Shown here: in pieces, positions 8,693-16,985 of the stretch
Layout: each line of letters starts with the position of its first letter
How positions within the stretch are numbered: the stretch's first letter is position 1
Source of the DNA: Vibrio penaeicida
GTDB taxonomy: Bacteria; Pseudomonadota; Gammaproteobacteria; Enterobacterales; Vibrionaceae
DNA length: 64,000 nucleotides
NCBI RefSeq assembly: GCF_019977755.1
Contig: NZ_AP025145.1
Span: forward strand, 310,001 to 374,000
Reading direction: 5' to 3'
The notes under the pieces: generated by a model
Databases searched by the model: none
What the model saw: the letters and a program-made list of their open reading frames with translations, nothing else
What the model was told of the DNA's origin: nothing
Made by a program: the position numbers and the translations under genes

Positions 8693-9016
8693 ATGCGTAA
8701 ATCAGATAAGAAGATCGAAAATCAAATTAGAGAGGTGTTAACCGAAGTTTGTGAAGATACGTTAAAAGGCTACGACGGTTTTCTTTGGGTGACTCATACG
8801 GTCAAATACTCTTCTTTTCCACAGAGCTTAAAAATCGTCTGCGTATTCGACACTATTCAAGATAGAGCGAACTTTTTAATGGGAGAAGGGCAGCTTCATG
8901 TTTCAACAGCTATCCAAAAGACGTTTAACAAGGTTGGGGTTCAGCTAAAGAACGTAGATAAGCTAATCAGTTACGATATACAGAAAAAGCGCGAGTCCGG
9001 TTATCAGAAAAAGTGA
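8693..9016 (+). CDS. Conserved hypothetical protein, 107 aa
   Basis: This is a small soluble protein with no signal peptide or membrane segment. It begins with a charged helix (RKSDKKIENQIREVLTEVCEDTLK), followed by an aromatic-rich stretch (GYDGFLWVTHTVKYSSFP) and a hydrophobic strand (LKIVCVFDT). It ends in a basic tail (QKKRESGYQKK). Similar Vibrio proteins are often loosely labelled Fis-family regulators, but no Fis-type helix-turn-helix can be seen here. TAGGAAG precedes the ATG at a suitable distance. No functional link to its neighbours is evident. Confidence 0.65.
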   Translation: MRKSDKKIENQIREVLTEVCEDTLKGYDGFLWVTHTVKYSSFPQSLKIVCVFDTIQDRANFLMGEGQLHVSTAIQKTFNKVGVQLKNVDKLISYDIQKKRESGYQKK

Positions 9017-9184
9017 TGAAGTTTGGAGTGAGAATCTAAGGCTTTATATAACGAATATTAATATAGAGCCTAGCGGTATATCCGAGCTGTCGTTCTCTCT
9101 GAACGATAGGGACACAAAGGGTGGCTTTCGATATAATCAGTATTTATTGAAAACGTATTTATTAATAATTATTGGTTTCTAACC

Positions 9185-10087
9185 ATGCTCAATCCTATTT
9201 GGCTTAACACTTTTAAAACACTGGTCGATGTCGGACATTTCACCAAAACGGCCGAGTTGCTCCACATGACGCAACCTGGGGTAAGCCAGCACATCAATAA
9301 ACTAGAAACTGCATGCGGTTATCCCCTAATAAAGAGATTTAACAAGAAGTTTGAGTTAACCATCTATGGGCGTAAAGTTTACGATTATGCCGTCAAACAC
9401 TTTGAAGAAGAGTTTGATTTATTACAAAATCTAGCACACGACGAACCTTTCCGAGGCCGCTGTACCATTGGCTGTTCGGGCACTTTCGCTTGGTTGATCT
9501 ATTCAGATTTACTTTCTTTGCAAGCGAGTTATCCAGACTTATCCATTGAGTTAGAAGCCACACCAAACCAACGTATCTTTGAGCAGATACTACAAGGAAA
9601 ATTGGATATAGGTCTAGTAACAAAAGAACCCAATCCCAAATACTTTTCGAGCCGTATAATTGGTGCAGAGTGTCTTGCCCTTGTGCTACCGCTTTCCGCA
9701 GACGAAAGCTTACCTATCAATGAATTATTAATGGAGTTAGGCGTAGTTCGTCACCCAGATCTGGCTCACTATTTCCAAACTTATGTTAATCAAGCCAATA
9801 ACGATTTGCTTCGTTTGGTCGATTTGGATGAGGTTTCTACACAAAGCTACATTAACCAAGTGCATCAAATATTAGTTCCTATAGCGAAGGGCATTGGTTT
9901 TACAGTGGTTCCTCGGTGGTGTGTCGACTTATTCGCTGCCAAAGAACAGCTAAAAATATTCAATATTACCGCAGAGAGGCAAGAGCCTGTGTACTTGGTG
10001 AGCAAGCTTAATTCACCACTTGCTAAGCGTTATGAACAAGTCATTAAAGTTATCGAGAACTCTTTTGATATGGGTGAAGTGAGTTAA
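9185..10087 (+). CDS. LysR-family transcriptional regulator
   Basis: This 300-aa regulator has an N-terminal winged helix-turn-helix (residues 4-62) with FTKTAELLHMTQPGVSQHINKLE, the typical LysR recognition helix. The effector-binding domain covers residues 90-290 and begins RCTIGCSGTFAWLIY. No obvious target gene is divergent from it: the upstream gene is the small hypothetical protein and the downstream VOC gene is convergent. It may therefore act elsewhere. It shares a bidirectional terminator with the VOC gene. Confidence 0.9.
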   Translation: MLNPIWLNTFKTLVDVGHFTKTAELLHMTQPGVSQHINKLETACGYPLIKRFNKKFELTIYGRKVYDYAVKHFEEEFDLLQNLAHDEPFRGRCTIGCSGTFAWLIYSDLLSLQASYPDLSIELEATPNQRIFEQILQGKLDIGLVTKEPNPKYFSSRIIGAECLALVLPLSADESLPINELLMELGVVRHPDLAHYFQTYVNQANNDLLRLVDLDEVSTQSYINQVHQILVPIAKGIGFTVVPRWCVDLFAAKEQLKIFNITAERQEPVYLVSKLNSPLAKRYEQVIKVIENSFDMGEVS

Positions 10088-10165
10088 GAACCACTATTCA
10101 AAAGATAGTTGCGTTATGCCCTTATATGTCATGGTTCTGGCTAGATCTTACCTAGGAATGAACAC

Positions 10166-10199
10166 AAAAAGGTTGGCATAACAGCCAACCTTTTGCTTT
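10166..10199. terminator. Bidirectional terminator between LysR and VOC genes
   Basis: AAAAGGTTGGC-ATAACA-GCCAACCTTTT is a perfect 11-bp stem with A-rich and T-rich flanks, placed between two convergent genes. Confidence 0.9.
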
Positions 10200-10209
10200 A
10201 GGTGTTTAC

Positions 10210-10701
10210 TTATTCATAGTCTGAAGCGTAAGTGTCTTCGTAAGAGTGTGAGTAGAACTCGAACAGGTTGCCAAACGGGTCTTCCAGATAAACCATTTGT
10301 GCTTGCTTTAACTCGTCTTCTGGGTGGTAACGCATGATGTCCATACGAACTTTACCGCCATACTCTTCAACACGCTTGATTGCAGTATCAAACTGCTCTT
10401 TAGGTAGCTGCAAGCAGAAATGGAAGATACCTAGGCGAGAGAAGTCTACTTCATGACGTTCTTGACGATCTTTCATCTCAAACAATTCAACACCGATACC
10501 ATCCGTTGTTACTAGGTGGGCGATGTTAAAGCCTTTAAAACCTTCACCGAATACCGCAATACACATACGGCCAATCGCAGATTCTCGTTCTTCAATCACT
10601 TTAGTGTTGCTCATTACAATACGAAGACCTAGCGCTTTAGTATAAAACTCAACCGCTTTGTCCATATCACCAACCATGATACCAACGTGATTCATTTTCA
10701 T
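10210..10701 (-). CDS. VOC-superfamily (glyoxalase/dioxygenase-fold) protein
   Basis: This 163-aa protein has two VOC beta-alpha-beta units. The first starts MNHVGIMVGDMDKAVEFYTKALGLRIV and the second holds LGIFHFCLQLPKEQFDTAIKRVEEYGGKV and DPFGNLFEFYSH. Putative metal ligands are the His in NHVGI, the Glu in VELFEM, the His in FHFCL and the Glu in LFEFYS, as in glyoxalase I-like enzymes. The substrate cannot be told. The ATG is preceded by GGGAGC at a good distance. The gene is monocistronic. Confidence 0.88.
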   Translation of the reverse strand: MKMNHVGIMVGDMDKAVEFYTKALGLRIVMSNTKVIEERESAIGRMCIAVFGEGFKGFNIAHLVTTDGIGVELFEMKDRQERHEVDFSRLGIFHFCLQLPKEQFDTAIKRVEEYGGKVRMDIMRYHPEDELKQAQMVYLEDPFGNLFEFYSHSYEDTYASDYE

Positions 10702-11251
10702 AATTTGCTCCCAGTACCGTTAATTTTGCAGCTCTATTTCGATAGAAGGGAGTATATGGGGGCGAATGAATTGGTGAAAATTATCATTTTTTATTTAGAT
10801 GATAATATTTGGTTATGGATATTGTTAGAGGGTAAGAAAGCTAGATAGGTCTTCACATCGAAGTATTTTGTGCATGTGTAGTGGCGTAGTGGATTTGGCA
10901 AACTGACTAGGGTTTGTAATAGCCAAGGTAATTTGAGAAAGACTAATTTATAAAAAAGATAACTCATAAGTGTCTAACATTGAGCTAGCTGTATTGGCTA
11001 GCTCAGTTCTGCCCCAAAGCTTTTTAGAGCCACCAAGCTCGTTCTTTGAACGTTTCAGTTAAGACCAAATTAATCTAATCCAAGTACTGCGGTGTAACAC
11101 GGAAATTTTACGTAGTTTCTCTTGTGATGTGTGGTCGATTCAAACTAAAGCTTGATACTAGTTGAGTTTCATAATGAATAGCTGCAACATAGACGAAATA
11201 GAAATGCGGAAAAATTCTGTCTATAAAGCGTTATATTTTCGGAGGATTATC
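10702..11251. other. Intergenic region upstream of the cassette-like segment
   Basis: About 550 bp without a supportable gene. The left part holds the VOC promoter. A strong hairpin, GAGCTAGC and GCTAGCTC around 10982-11004, has no T-run on either side and is not a clear terminator. An in-frame ATG at 11162 would extend the following gene by 30 residues but has no ribosome binding site. No second attC site was found here, so the left limit of the cassette-like segment is not defined. Confidence 0.5.
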
Positions 11252-12217
11252 ATGAGTAAGTGGCTATTGGACAGGTTATTTGAAGCTGGTGATCAGGCAG
11301 AGCCACGCTTTGCATTTCAGGGCACTGTAAACTGGATGAGGACTCTTGCCGAAGTTGTTAACGATGGTGTTTGTGCTGACGATAAATTAAGTGACTTATA
11401 TGCTCGGGTTCAACGGAGACCTGTTAATCGTGAAGCTGACACGCTTGTGTTTGAAAATACAATGATGGCTTTACATAATCTGTCTTCCCTCAAGAGCATG
11501 AATGAAGATGCCGGAGACAAATATGATATATGTCGTTCAGCCATTATATCTTGGTATTACAGTATCTATTTTTCCGCTAGTGCGATGGTTGCAGCATCTT
11601 CTGGTTCTATTCAAGAAACGCACACAGCTACAGCGAAAGTATGGCAATCAGACATCGCGGAAAAAGAACTGATCCCTTACCCATTCAACCTTCTTCTAAC
11701 TAGCTTAGTTTCCAAAACTGCTGATGCTGAAATAACGGCGTATAGAGGGAGCAATCGTTACGATTTAAATGATAGGGCTTATGATAATGAAACGGCTCAT
11801 GGCGCATTGGTTTCGTATCTAAAGGGAACTCATGGTTATAAAAAATGGGAAACAGAAGAAAGAGTAAGAACTTCTCGTGATTTCAAAGCACTGGGTGTTG
11901 ACAACTTTCGTACGAAAGCTGCTCGTGAAGTTCGCGATCGTGCACTAGAAAAGGGGCAAGTAAACTTTCTTATTCAGGCATTTCGTTACCGTGGAAAAGC
12001 TAACTATCGCGACTCTATATTTTTATCATACGGTGATAACAATGAAGCTACGATCGAAGAATTCATTCAAGATTTGTACGATGTATCTATTGGTTTCATT
12101 AGGTCTACATCACATTATTGCAGCCGAAGAGTCGAGAGGGGGGCATGGGCTGAGTTTGTTGAGGATATATCCGATAACTCTAGGTTATCTATTGACCCCA
12201 TCGTTCTTGAAATATAA
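11252..12217 (+). CDS. Unknown protein, first gene of a two-gene cassette-like unit
   Basis: This is a 321-aa soluble protein. The start at 11252 was chosen over an upstream ATG because GGAGGA lies 5 bp before it. I do not recognise the family. Residues 95-131 (RSAIISWYYSIYFSASAMV...) resemble the long aromatic helix of HEPN-type proteins, but no clean R-x4-6-H catalytic motif is seen, only an RSTSH near the end. The C-terminal third is basic. It lies 41 bp upstream of a DUF3644/HEPN-like gene in the same direction, and an attC site follows that gene. The two probably act together. A role in phage defence or toxin activity is an inference from the HEPN-like partner. Confidence 0.6.
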   Translation: MSKWLLDRLFEAGDQAEPRFAFQGTVNWMRTLAEVVNDGVCADDKLSDLYARVQRRPVNREADTLVFENTMMALHNLSSLKSMNEDAGDKYDICRSAIISWYYSIYFSASAMVAASSGSIQETHTATAKVWQSDIAEKELIPYPFNLLLTSLVSKTADAEITAYRGSNRYDLNDRAYDNETAHGALVSYLKGTHGYKKWETEERVRTSRDFKALGVDNFRTKAAREVRDRALEKGQVNFLIQAFRYRGKANYRDSIFLSYGDNNEATIEEFIQDLYDVSIGFIRSTSHYCSRRVERGAWAEFVEDISDNSRLSIDPIVLEI

Positions 12218-12258
12218 CGGGGTATTAATTGGCTTTAAATCCGTGAGGAGTAATAGGA

Positions 12259-13506
12259 TTGAGTAGATACGATAAAGTAGATTTGGCTTATAAGTTTCTT
12301 TCCTCAAAAGAAAATGAGGGCGAGTCGTTTACAATTGATGAATTGGCTAAAGCTACTGGTTGGAAAAAGCAGACCTGTGGTACATACCCATCAAAGCGCT
12401 GGCATCAATATGTCCAAAAGGATGGTTCTCATTACCTCACTACTGGGATTAAATTCCTTAGTAAAGATGAGTTTAGGGCAGTCCATAGTCAAAAGTTACA
12501 ACGAGTAGCAGACCAGTCTGCGAAAGGTATGTTACTACATAAAGCTAGAGAGTTTGCATTACTAGCAGTATCAACATACAACAATCCATACACTGAGTTT
12601 AAAACCTATGGTTATATCGTAAATATTGTTATTGCTTATACAGCACTGTTTCACGCAATTTTTGAAAAGAAAGGCATTGATTACTTCCACCTAAGAGATG
12701 GGAAGCCCGTCATTATCGACGGCGAAGAAAAAGCGTGGGAACTAATGGAGTGCTGTAATCAGTATTGGAATGGCGTTGAACGTCCAGAGAAGTATAACCT
12801 TCAATTTTTGATTGGACTAAGAAACAAAATCGAACATCGCAGCCTTCCTGCCATAGACCTTGCGGTTGCAGGTGAGTGCCAAGCTGCTCTCATTAATTTT
12901 GAAAACTTGTTAGCAGAAGAGTTTGGTGACTCCCATGCACTATGTACAAACCTAGCTATTGCTATGCAACTAAGTCGCATATCTGAACAAGCCCAAATTG
13001 ATGCGATGAAACAGCTCCAAAAAGAAAACTACAAAGTTGTTCGCCATTATATGGAAACTTATCGCGCTGACTTAGAAGACAACATAGTTGAGAGTCAACA
13101 ATATCGTATTCGCGCTATGTTAGTTCCTAAGCTTGGCAACCATGCTAAATCATCTGATATCGCTGTTGAGTTTATTAATGTAAACAAACTCACCGAAGAA
13201 GAACTGCAAAACTACGAACAGGGTGTAGCGTTTATTAAAGGTATTGAAAATCCATACAAATTAAAACCATCAAAAGTAATGGCTCTTGTCCGTGAGAAAC
13301 TTCCGTTTTTCAACATGCCACTTCATACGAAGTGTTGGAAGTATTTCGAAGCTCGTCCTCGCGATAATGCACCAGCTTTTAAAGGTGAGTATGCATCATT
13401 TATTGAGGGTTTTGATGGATATTTATACACAAAGCAATGGGTAACATTCTTGACGACTGAGCTGAAAAAGCCAGAGGTGTTGGCAAAAGTGAAAAAAGCC
13501 AATTAA
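12259..13506 (+). CDS. DUF3644/HEPN-like protein, candidate ribonuclease effector
   Basis: This 415-aa protein starts with TTG at 12259, supported by GAGGAG 9 bp upstream. Residues 5-65 resemble a winged-helix segment (FTIDELAKATGWKKQTCGTYPSKRW). Residues 90-220 match the DUF3644 pattern: KAREFALLAVSTYNNPYTEFKTYGYIVNIVIAYTALFHA, then NLQFLIGLRNKIEHRSL. RNKIEH gives R188-x4-H193, the catalytic motif of HEPN RNases. Many HEPN proteins are toxins or defence effectors. The C-terminal 150 residues are not recognised. The gene stops exactly at the edge of the attC site, as cassette genes do. RNase activity is inferred, not shown. Confidence 0.65.
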   Translation: MSRYDKVDLAYKFLSSKENEGESFTIDELAKATGWKKQTCGTYPSKRWHQYVQKDGSHYLTTGIKFLSKDEFRAVHSQKLQRVADQSAKGMLLHKAREFALLAVSTYNNPYTEFKTYGYIVNIVIAYTALFHAIFEKKGIDYFHLRDGKPVIIDGEEKAWELMECCNQYWNGVERPEKYNLQFLIGLRNKIEHRSLPAIDLAVAGECQAALINFENLLAEEFGDSHALCTNLAIAMQLSRISEQAQIDAMKQLQKENYKVVRHYMETYRADLEDNIVESQQYRIRAMLVPKLGNHAKSSDIAVEFINVNKLTEEELQNYEQGVAFIKGIENPYKLKPSKVMALVREKLPFFNMPLHTKCWKYFEARPRDNAPAFKGEYASFIEGFDGYLYTKQWVTFLTTELKKPEVLAKVKKAN

Positions 13507-13598
13507 CAGTTGTTTTAAGTGGGATTCGTAAACGCGTGCCGAACTCGCTTCGCTCAAACATAGCACGCGTTCACTTAGCCCTTAAGCAGGCGTTAGCA
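13501..13598 (+). repeat. Integron attC recombination site (Vibrio type)
   Basis: The site begins with TTAAC overlapping the stop codon of the preceding gene and ends with GCGTTAGC. Inner boxes TTAAGTGGG and CCCTTAAGC pair with each other, and a central stem of ACGCGTGC/GCACGCGT encloses a loop with CGCTTCGCTC. This is the layout of Vibrio superintegron attC sites. The outer GTTR/YAAC triplets are kept, although the last bases of the core deviate from GTTRRRY. The next gene begins only 23 bp later, as in cassette arrays. No integrase gene is in the window, so this is an isolated attC. Confidence 0.75.
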
Positions 13599-13620
13599 GA
13601 AATAGTAGTAGGTTGATAAA

Positions 13621-14193
13621 TTGAAGTTTGAGTTTTTGAATACGGAAATAGTAGCACTAGTTAACTTTGTTGCTGCATTGTTTACTATTGCAGCAGCGGT
13701 TATTGCGTTAATCACATTATTGAGCTGGAAAAAGCAGCAACTCTTGGGACCAAAATTAAATGCGGTTTTAGAAGCGGAAGATTGCTATTACTTGGTTGTG
13801 CAAGGATATATGCAAAATTTTTCTTTTTTCTTTCATAGCAGTAAGTTGGCATTCGAAACACGAAATGCACCTAAAGAGACAAGAGCAGAAGCCAACGATG
13901 TAATTTCACGAGAGTCTGAAAAACTAAATTTTGAAAAGCAGGCCCTACATGACTCAAACTTTCAACTCGCAGTACTACGGATGCAACGACTTGGATTAAT
14001 TGCAGAAATAGATAAAAGTATGGACACAAAGCACCTAACAGAAATATTTGAGGGTTACCTAGAACGAATTCAAAAACATGACTACTCCGATGAAGATAGC
14101 AACAACGACTTTCTTAGTTCATTTGCACATGAAATCTGTTGGATTCAGGATAGTGGTAAACAGGCTTTTAAAACGATTAGGGACTCTTTGTAA
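13621..14193 (+). CDS. Membrane-anchored hypothetical protein, downstream cassette gene
   Basis: This 190-aa protein begins with TTG at 13621, just 23 bp after the attC core. An N-terminal membrane helix (residues 10-32, LVNFVAALFTIAAAVIALITLL) is followed by a cytosolic alpha-helical, charged domain with repeated acidic and glutamine-rich helices. I recognise no family. Single-helix anchored proteins of this kind are common in Vibrio cassettes. It has no second attC of full length after it, so its cassette may have been truncated by recombination or deletion. Confidence 0.6.
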   Translation: MKFEFLNTEIVALVNFVAALFTIAAAVIALITLLSWKKQQLLGPKLNAVLEAEDCYYLVVQGYMQNFSFFFHSSKLAFETRNAPKETRAEANDVISRESEKLNFEKQALHDSNFQLAVLRMQRLGLIAEIDKSMDTKHLTEIFEGYLERIQKHDYSDEDSNNDFLSSFAHEICWIQDSGKQAFKTIRDSL

Positions 14194-14293
14194 ATTTCAG
14201 CCATACAAGCGTTTAAGGTTTCAAGATACTATTTCTAATCTGATTAAATCGGTTTACGGCAATTTCCTAAATCGTTTTTGTCCAATAACGTGT

Positions 14294-14320
14294 TAAAAAA
14301 AAGGAGGCATCAGCCTCCTA
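14294..14320 (-). terminator. Intrinsic terminator for the BenE gene
   Basis: On the minus strand AGGAGGCTGATGCCTCCT is followed by a run of eight T. It lies about 90 bp after the BenE stop. Confidence 0.8.
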
Positions 14321-14411
14321 TGCCAACCTAATTTCAAGGCACTAAAGCTTCTTCTCAATGGTTGTTTTCTTAGAGTGAGTGTCCCCTCTATTTCTCCTTC
14401 CCTTTCAGCAA

Positions 14412-15602
14412 TTATTGAGTCGACGAAGGGCTATTTTTTGGACCCGCACTAGCCTTATAGTTGTAAAACCAGTAGAAGCTCAGCCCGGTACATAGCCCCC
14501 AAAAAGCACTGCCAATGCCCAATAAGTCGATACCAGAAGCGGTGAATAAAAATGTAAATAGTGCTGGCTCTCGGCATTGATTATCTGCCATCGACACCGC
14601 TAAGCAGTTCATTAGCGTCGGCATTATTGCAAGACCTGCAACCGCAATAACAACTGCTTCAGGTACGGCGCTAAACAGGGAAAAAAAGGACATCCCCATA
14701 ATGCCTGCTAATAGGTAAAACACCCCCGTCGAAACCCCTGCCATATAACGTGTCTTCGGGTTTTCATCTGCATTAGCCCCCATACAAATAGCGCCTGTGA
14801 TGGCCGCAAGATTAAAAGCAAAACCACCAAACGGAGCCGACAATAGGCCAGCCACACCTGTCACTGTAATGACTTTTGAGGAATCGACTTGGTAGCCATT
14901 CGCTTTCAATACTGCAAATCCTAGTAAATTCTGCGAGGCCATGGTGACGATAAACAGTGGTATCCCAACACTGAACAACGAGAAAAATTCAAACTCTGGA
15001 GCAATGAATTCGGGCGTGGTTAAGCCTATCGTCACCTGACTGACATCGAGCTTGCCTAAACCTACACACATGACTAGGGCGATGATAAAAATACTTGGGA
15101 TCAGCAAGTTTCCGAGCCGAACTTTGGCCAGAATAAACACCGCCAACATAACAGCAACAATATGGACTTCTTCCATCAAAGACGTAAATAGACCCAAGCC
15201 AAATTGTAATAAAATCCCCGCCAACATAGCGGAGGCGATGGATGTAGGGATCTGTTTAAGTACTTTTTCAAATATTCCGGCTAAGCCAACTAGCGTAATT
15301 AACAACGAACTAAACAAAAACACAGCCACTGCCTGATTCATCGTCAACCCTTCAAGAGATGTAATTAACAACGCTGCTCCGGGTGTCGACCAAGCGGTAA
15401 CGACAGGTTTTTTGTAGTAAAACGAGAGCAAGATTGTGGTTACCCCCATACCAATACCCAGCGCCCAGAACCATGAAGCTACTTGCGCGTCAGTAGCACC
15501 TGCACTCATCGCCGCTTGGAAAATAATCGCTGCGGCACTCGCATAACCAATGAAAACGGCAATAAAGCCGGTACTAACGTGGGAAATTTTTAGTTTAGCC
15601 AT
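14412..15602 (-). CDS. BenE/YdcO-family transporter (benzoate/H+ symporter-like)
   Basis: This 396-aa polytopic membrane protein has about eleven to twelve helices. It matches BenE in the opening ISHVSTGFIAVFIGYASAAAIIFQAA and in KPVVTAWSTPGAALL, and in the middle GGFAFNLAAITGAICMG. These are substrate-site regions of the nucleobase-transporter-like fold. Family members take up benzoate or related aromatics with protons, although many YdcO homologues have no proven substrate. It is divergent from an XRE-cupin gene across 88 bp that holds two palindromic operators. The same pairing (ydcO/ydcN) is known in E. coli, so that regulator probably controls it. Confidence 0.9.
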   Translation of the reverse strand: MAKLKISHVSTGFIAVFIGYASAAAIIFQAAMSAGATDAQVASWFWALGIGMGVTTILLSFYYKKPVVTAWSTPGAALLITSLEGLTMNQAVAVFLFSSLLITLVGLAGIFEKVLKQIPTSIASAMLAGILLQFGLGLFTSLMEEVHIVAVMLAVFILAKVRLGNLLIPSIFIIALVMCVGLGKLDVSQVTIGLTTPEFIAPEFEFFSLFSVGIPLFIVTMASQNLLGFAVLKANGYQVDSSKVITVTGVAGLLSAPFGGFAFNLAAITGAICMGANADENPKTRYMAGVSTGVFYLLAGIMGMSFFSLFSAVPEAVVIAVAGLAIMPTLMNCLAVSMADNQCREPALFTFLFTASGIDLLGIGSAFWGLCTGLSFYWFYNYKASAGPKNSPSSTQ

Positions 15603-15618
15603 GTTAATTTTTTCCTAT

Positions 15619-15632
15619 GTGCGTTATAACGT
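15619..15632. promoter_or_regulatory. Operator copy 1 in the BenE/XRE-cupin spacer
   Basis: GTGCGTTATAACGT is a near-perfect palindrome centred at 15626/15627. It shares GTGCGTTATAACG with the second copy, whose centre lies 36 bp away. It lies just upstream of the BenE start and would overlap its promoter or leader. Confidence 0.75.
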
Positions 15633-15654
15633 CCATAGGTTCAATCTAGCACTT

Positions 15655-15670
15655 GTGCGTTATAACGCAC
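15655..15670. promoter_or_regulatory. Operator copy 2 in the BenE/XRE-cupin spacer
   Basis: GTGCGTTATAACGCAC is a perfect 16-bp palindrome, about 20 bp upstream of the XRE-cupin start. It is likely the binding site of that regulator, acting on both divergent genes. Confidence 0.8.
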
Positions 15671-15690
15671 AATCTATTTGTAGAGAAAAT

Positions 15691-16257
15691 ATGCAAAAAG
15701 AAATAAATGTTGGTGATAACTTAAAGCGTCTCCGTAGTGACAAAGGTTGGAGCTTAGATAGGGCCGCGAAAGAAACGGGTGTCAGTAAAGCGATGCTAGG
15801 TCAAATAGAACGTGGTGAATCAAGCCCTACGGTGGCAAAGCTATGGCAAATAGCGTCAGGGTTCGAGGTGTCATTTTCGAGTTTTATCACAACCAGTTCA
15901 AACAGTGAGCTTACTAGCCTATTCAGGGATGCGAATGAACTAAGGCGTGAAGAATACAACGTTGGCTTTTTCGTTAGCTTATTGTTTCCTTTCGAGCCCG
16001 CACTCGGATTTGAGATATTTGAACTGACTCTTGTCCCCAGTTATCAGCACGAATCTCCCCCACATAACCTTGGTGTTACCGAACACATTTTATGTATTTC
16101 CGGTGAACTAGCGGTGTTGTTTGATGGTGAATGGCATACATTAAAGGCAGGACAAGCCGTTCGCTTCAATGCTAACCAGATTCATGGTTACAAAAATATC
16201 GGAAAGGAAAATGCCGTATTTCATAATGTGATTCATTACCCTGAGAGTAAGCAGTAG
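15691..16257 (+). CDS. XRE-family regulator with C-terminal cupin domain (YdcN-like)
   Basis: This 188-aa protein starts at the ATG at 15691. A longer frame from 15550 would run back into the divergent BenE gene and is rejected. Residues 9-63 are an HTH_3 domain (LKRLRSDKGWSLDRAAKETGVSKAMLGQIERGESSPTVAKLWQIA). Residues 105-180 form a cupin (HESPPHNLGVTEHILCISGEL..., HTLKAGQAVRFNANQIHGYKN) that would bind a small ligand. It most likely represses itself and BenE through the two GTGCGTTATAACG palindromes in the shared spacer. Confidence 0.9.
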   Translation: MQKEINVGDNLKRLRSDKGWSLDRAAKETGVSKAMLGQIERGESSPTVAKLWQIASGFEVSFSSFITTSSNSELTSLFRDANELRREEYNVGFFVSLLFPFEPALGFEIFELTLVPSYQHESPPHNLGVTEHILCISGELAVLFDGEWHTLKAGQAVRFNANQIHGYKNIGKENAVFHNVIHYPESKQ

Positions 16258-16367
16258 GGGCAAATATTACGCCATTAGGAGTGTCCGCAATGTATCGTAT
16301 TTTTGAATATTAATTGATTTACCCATATTAAATCTAATAGCTGTCACGTATGAAATGCTAGTAGTCT

Positions 16368-16925
16368 ATGGAGTGTTATTTGAACAATCGAGTTGTCTTT
16401 ACAGGTGGACCGGGGGCTGGAAAGACTTCAGTTATCGAGCTTTTATGCCAATTGGGTTACCAAAGTGCGCCGGAAGTTGGGCGAAAAGTTATCCAAGCCC
16501 AAATGAAATCACAAGGTACAGCGTTGCCTTGGCTTGATAAGGCAGCATTCCGAGATGAAATGGTTCTTGAAGAAATCAATAATTATGAGTGCTATAACGA
16601 TGCTGAAATTACACTATACGACCGGAGTATCATTGATTCGTATGGATACAGTACGCTTGAAAAAATACCCATCTCAGAACTTTTATTATCCAAATGTCGT
16701 GAACTAAATTATTGCCGTCAAGTTTTCATTTTTCCTCCTTGGAAAGAAATCTATGCAAATGATACCGAGAGAAAACAGGACTTTATTGAAGCAGTGGCTA
16801 CCTATCATGCGATGATGAACGCGTATACAAGGTTTGGCTATGACTTAATTGAAGTCCCTAAGGTTTCTGTTTTAGAAAGGGCAGAGTTCATCATTGGTAA
16901 GCTAAAAGATGGATATCAAGCGTGA
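16368..16925 (+). CDS. AAA_28-family ATPase/kinase-like protein
   Basis: This 185-aa protein has a perfect Walker A at residues 13-20 (GGPGAGKT) close to the start. The conserved downstream pattern is APEVGRKVIQAQ and, in place of Walker B, LYDRSIIDSYGYS. This is the layout of AAA_28 proteins, small P-loop enzymes often compared to nicotinamide-riboside or nucleoside kinases. The natural substrate is unknown. It is a single gene with a weak ribosome binding site, unrelated to its neighbours. Confidence 0.8.
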   Translation: MECYLNNRVVFTGGPGAGKTSVIELLCQLGYQSAPEVGRKVIQAQMKSQGTALPWLDKAAFRDEMVLEEINNYECYNDAEITLYDRSIIDSYGYSTLEKIPISELLLSKCRELNYCRQVFIFPPWKEIYANDTERKQDFIEAVATYHAMMNAYTRFGYDLIEVPKVSVLERAEFIIGKLKDGYQA

Positions 16926-16985
16926 TTCTGCACACAAGCTACTTATGCCCTTCCTATATGGCTGATCCAGCGCGCTAAATACGCC

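Noticed and set aside
9061..9184. Possible RNA gene or riboswitch upstream of the LysR gene
   Set aside because: Short inverted segments exist, but no recognised riboswitch core or terminator arrangement is visible.
11162..11251. Upstream ATG start for the first cassette-like gene
   Set aside because: It lacks a ribosome binding site, whereas the ATG at 11252 follows GGAGGA at ideal distance.
15550..15690. Longer start for the XRE-cupin regulator
   Set aside because: It would run into the divergent BenE coding sequence and its operators; the 15691 ATG begins the family-like sequence.
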